From NCBI GenBank assembly GCA_949935685.1, contig CATLGN010000100.1:1-6407 (forward strand): a DNA stretch of 6,407 bases, in the 5' to 3' direction. Both the position numbers and the translations under genes were made by a program. The notes under the pieces were generated by a model. It was not told the DNA's origin. It saw only the letters and a program-made list of their open reading frames with translations, and ran no database searches. Numbering within the stretch: position 1 is the first letter of the stretch; each line of letters opens with the position of its first letter. The stretch is from an uncultured Lachnospiraceae bacterium. GTDB lineage: Bacteria; Bacillota; Clostridia; Lachnospirales; Lachnospiraceae. This document shows positions 5,701 through 6,407 of this stretch, one piece after another.

Positions 5701-6407
5701 CAGACCAGCTTATGGAAAATAATACAGTTCGGCTTGTCGACCGGAATCTCTTTGCCATTCATCACAAGCAGCCCTTTTTCCAGATCCACATTGAAAAAGG
5801 TCATCGTATTGGACTCGTGATTCAGCGACACGATATGGCGCAGATCCGGGAAGAAATTGGCGTCCTTCGGATAATCGCCGCTGATCGGCAGGCAGAACAG
5901 TTTATCCAGCTCGCCGCTTTCATGATCCACCCGATAGACAACAACACTGTTGTCCCCTGCGTTTGAGCTGATAATGTAATTGTCATCCATGGAAAAGTTC
6001 AATGTGCAGGCTGCCGAACCGCCCGCATGATAATCATTGAGCGTTGAAATTGTCTGAATCTTCTCAAATTCGGGATTTCCTTTTACTTCCTGATACCGGT
6101 ATACATCAATAATGTTTTTCAGTTCATGCACAATATAGAGGAACTTCCCGTCCTTCGTAAACTTCACATGGCGCGGCGCGGACTCGATTTCGCTGCGGAT
6201 CATATCGATCTGTTTTACCCTGCCGGTGACATGATCGAACCGATACACATTGACATGATCCATCCCCAGATCGGCAGCCAGCAGATATTGATTGTCCCGC
6301 GTCATTTTCACACAACTGATATGGGGTCTGAAATTCCGCTCCGCAATGCTGCCCAGTCCCTTGTGGTATACTTCATCGGTGATTTCACCGATGCTGCCGT
6401 CCTCTTT
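5700..6407 (-). CDS. Lactonase-family beta-propeller protein (6-phosphogluconolactonase type), N-terminal part outside the window
   Basis: The C-terminal 235 residues of a protein whose frame is open to the right edge; full members have about 340-350 residues, so about one third is missing. The GTG or ATG codons near 6304-6311 are internal, because the homologous sequence continues upstream to the window edge. Repeated propeller blades are visible: KMTRDNQYLLAADLGMDHVN, then VKFTKDGKFLYIVHE, then LNFSMDDNYIISSNAGDNSV and GDYPKDANFFPDLRHIVSLN, each with a polar turn followed by two hydrophobic strands. The nearest named relatives are the cycloisomerase-like/YbhE lactonases, which hydrolyse 6-phosphogluconolactone in the oxidative pentose phosphate pathway, but the fold is shared by carboxymuconate-type enzymes and the substrate cannot be fixed. 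It converges on the LysR-type gene and looks unrelated to leucine synthesis. Confidence 0.85.
   Translation of the reverse strand, partial: KEDGSIGEITDEVYHKGLGSIAERNFRPHISCVKMTRDNQYLLAADLGMDHVNVYRFDHVTGRVKQIDMIRSEIESAPRHVKFTKDGKFLYIVHELKNIIDVYRYQEVKGNPEFEKIQTISTLNDYHAGGSAACTLNFSMDDNYIISSNAGDNSVVVYRVDHESGELDKLFCLPISGDYPKDANFFPDLRHIVSLNHESNTMTFFNVDLEKGLLVMNGKEIPVDKPNCIIFHKLV

Noticed and set aside
5700..6311. A complete 203-residue lactonase-like gene starting at 6311
   Set aside because: The frame is open to the window edge and the upstream residues continue the propeller sequence, so the GTG at 6311 is internal and the gene is partial.

Overview
The window looks like a chromosomal piece of a Gram-positive Bacillota genome, most likely a clostridium of the Lachnospiraceae type. 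The grounds are a complete T-box leader before proS, strong purine-rich Shine-Dalgarno sites before every gene whose start lies in the window, near-consensus sigma-A promoters, homoaconitase-like leuC/leuD genes of about 420 and 166 residues, and balanced base composition. The family placement is inference. I see no mobile element, CRISPR array, rRNA or tRNA.

Layout from left to right. 1-1689 (minus): proS, prolyl-tRNA synthetase, with only its last few codons beyond the left edge. 1690-2020: its control region, with a TTGACA-17-TATAAT promoter, a T-box with a proline CCU specifier, antiterminator and terminator, then a separate hairpin just before the ribosome site. 2032-2511 (minus): a small stand-alone GyrI-like/effector-binding domain protein. 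2512-2588: a short gap holding a perfect 12-bp inverted repeat that would bury this gene's ribosome site in read-through mRNA. 2589-3089 and 3103-4368 (minus): leuD and leuC, the two subunits of 3-isopropylmalate dehydratase. 4369-4687: a regulatory region with a leuC promoter, a heavily structured 5' leader and palindromes suited to a LysR-type regulator. 4688-5590 (plus): the divergent LysR-type regulator. 5591-5699: a convergent gap with stem-loops. 5700-6407 (minus): the C-terminal two thirds of a lactonase-family beta-propeller protein running off the right edge.

The divergent LysR gene most likely controls leuCD, because a palindrome is centred about 65 bp upstream of the predicted leuC start point, the classical recognition position. 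proS has an independent control circuit responding to uncharged tRNA-Pro. The GyrI-like gene sits between these two units, downstream of leuD, with its start insulated by the RBS-sequestering repeat.

The least explained elements are the leuC leader RNA (a closing stem, two long arms and an alternative pairing, with no riboswitch class that I recognise) and the RBS-masking repeat before the GyrI-like gene. All start points and structures are read by eye.
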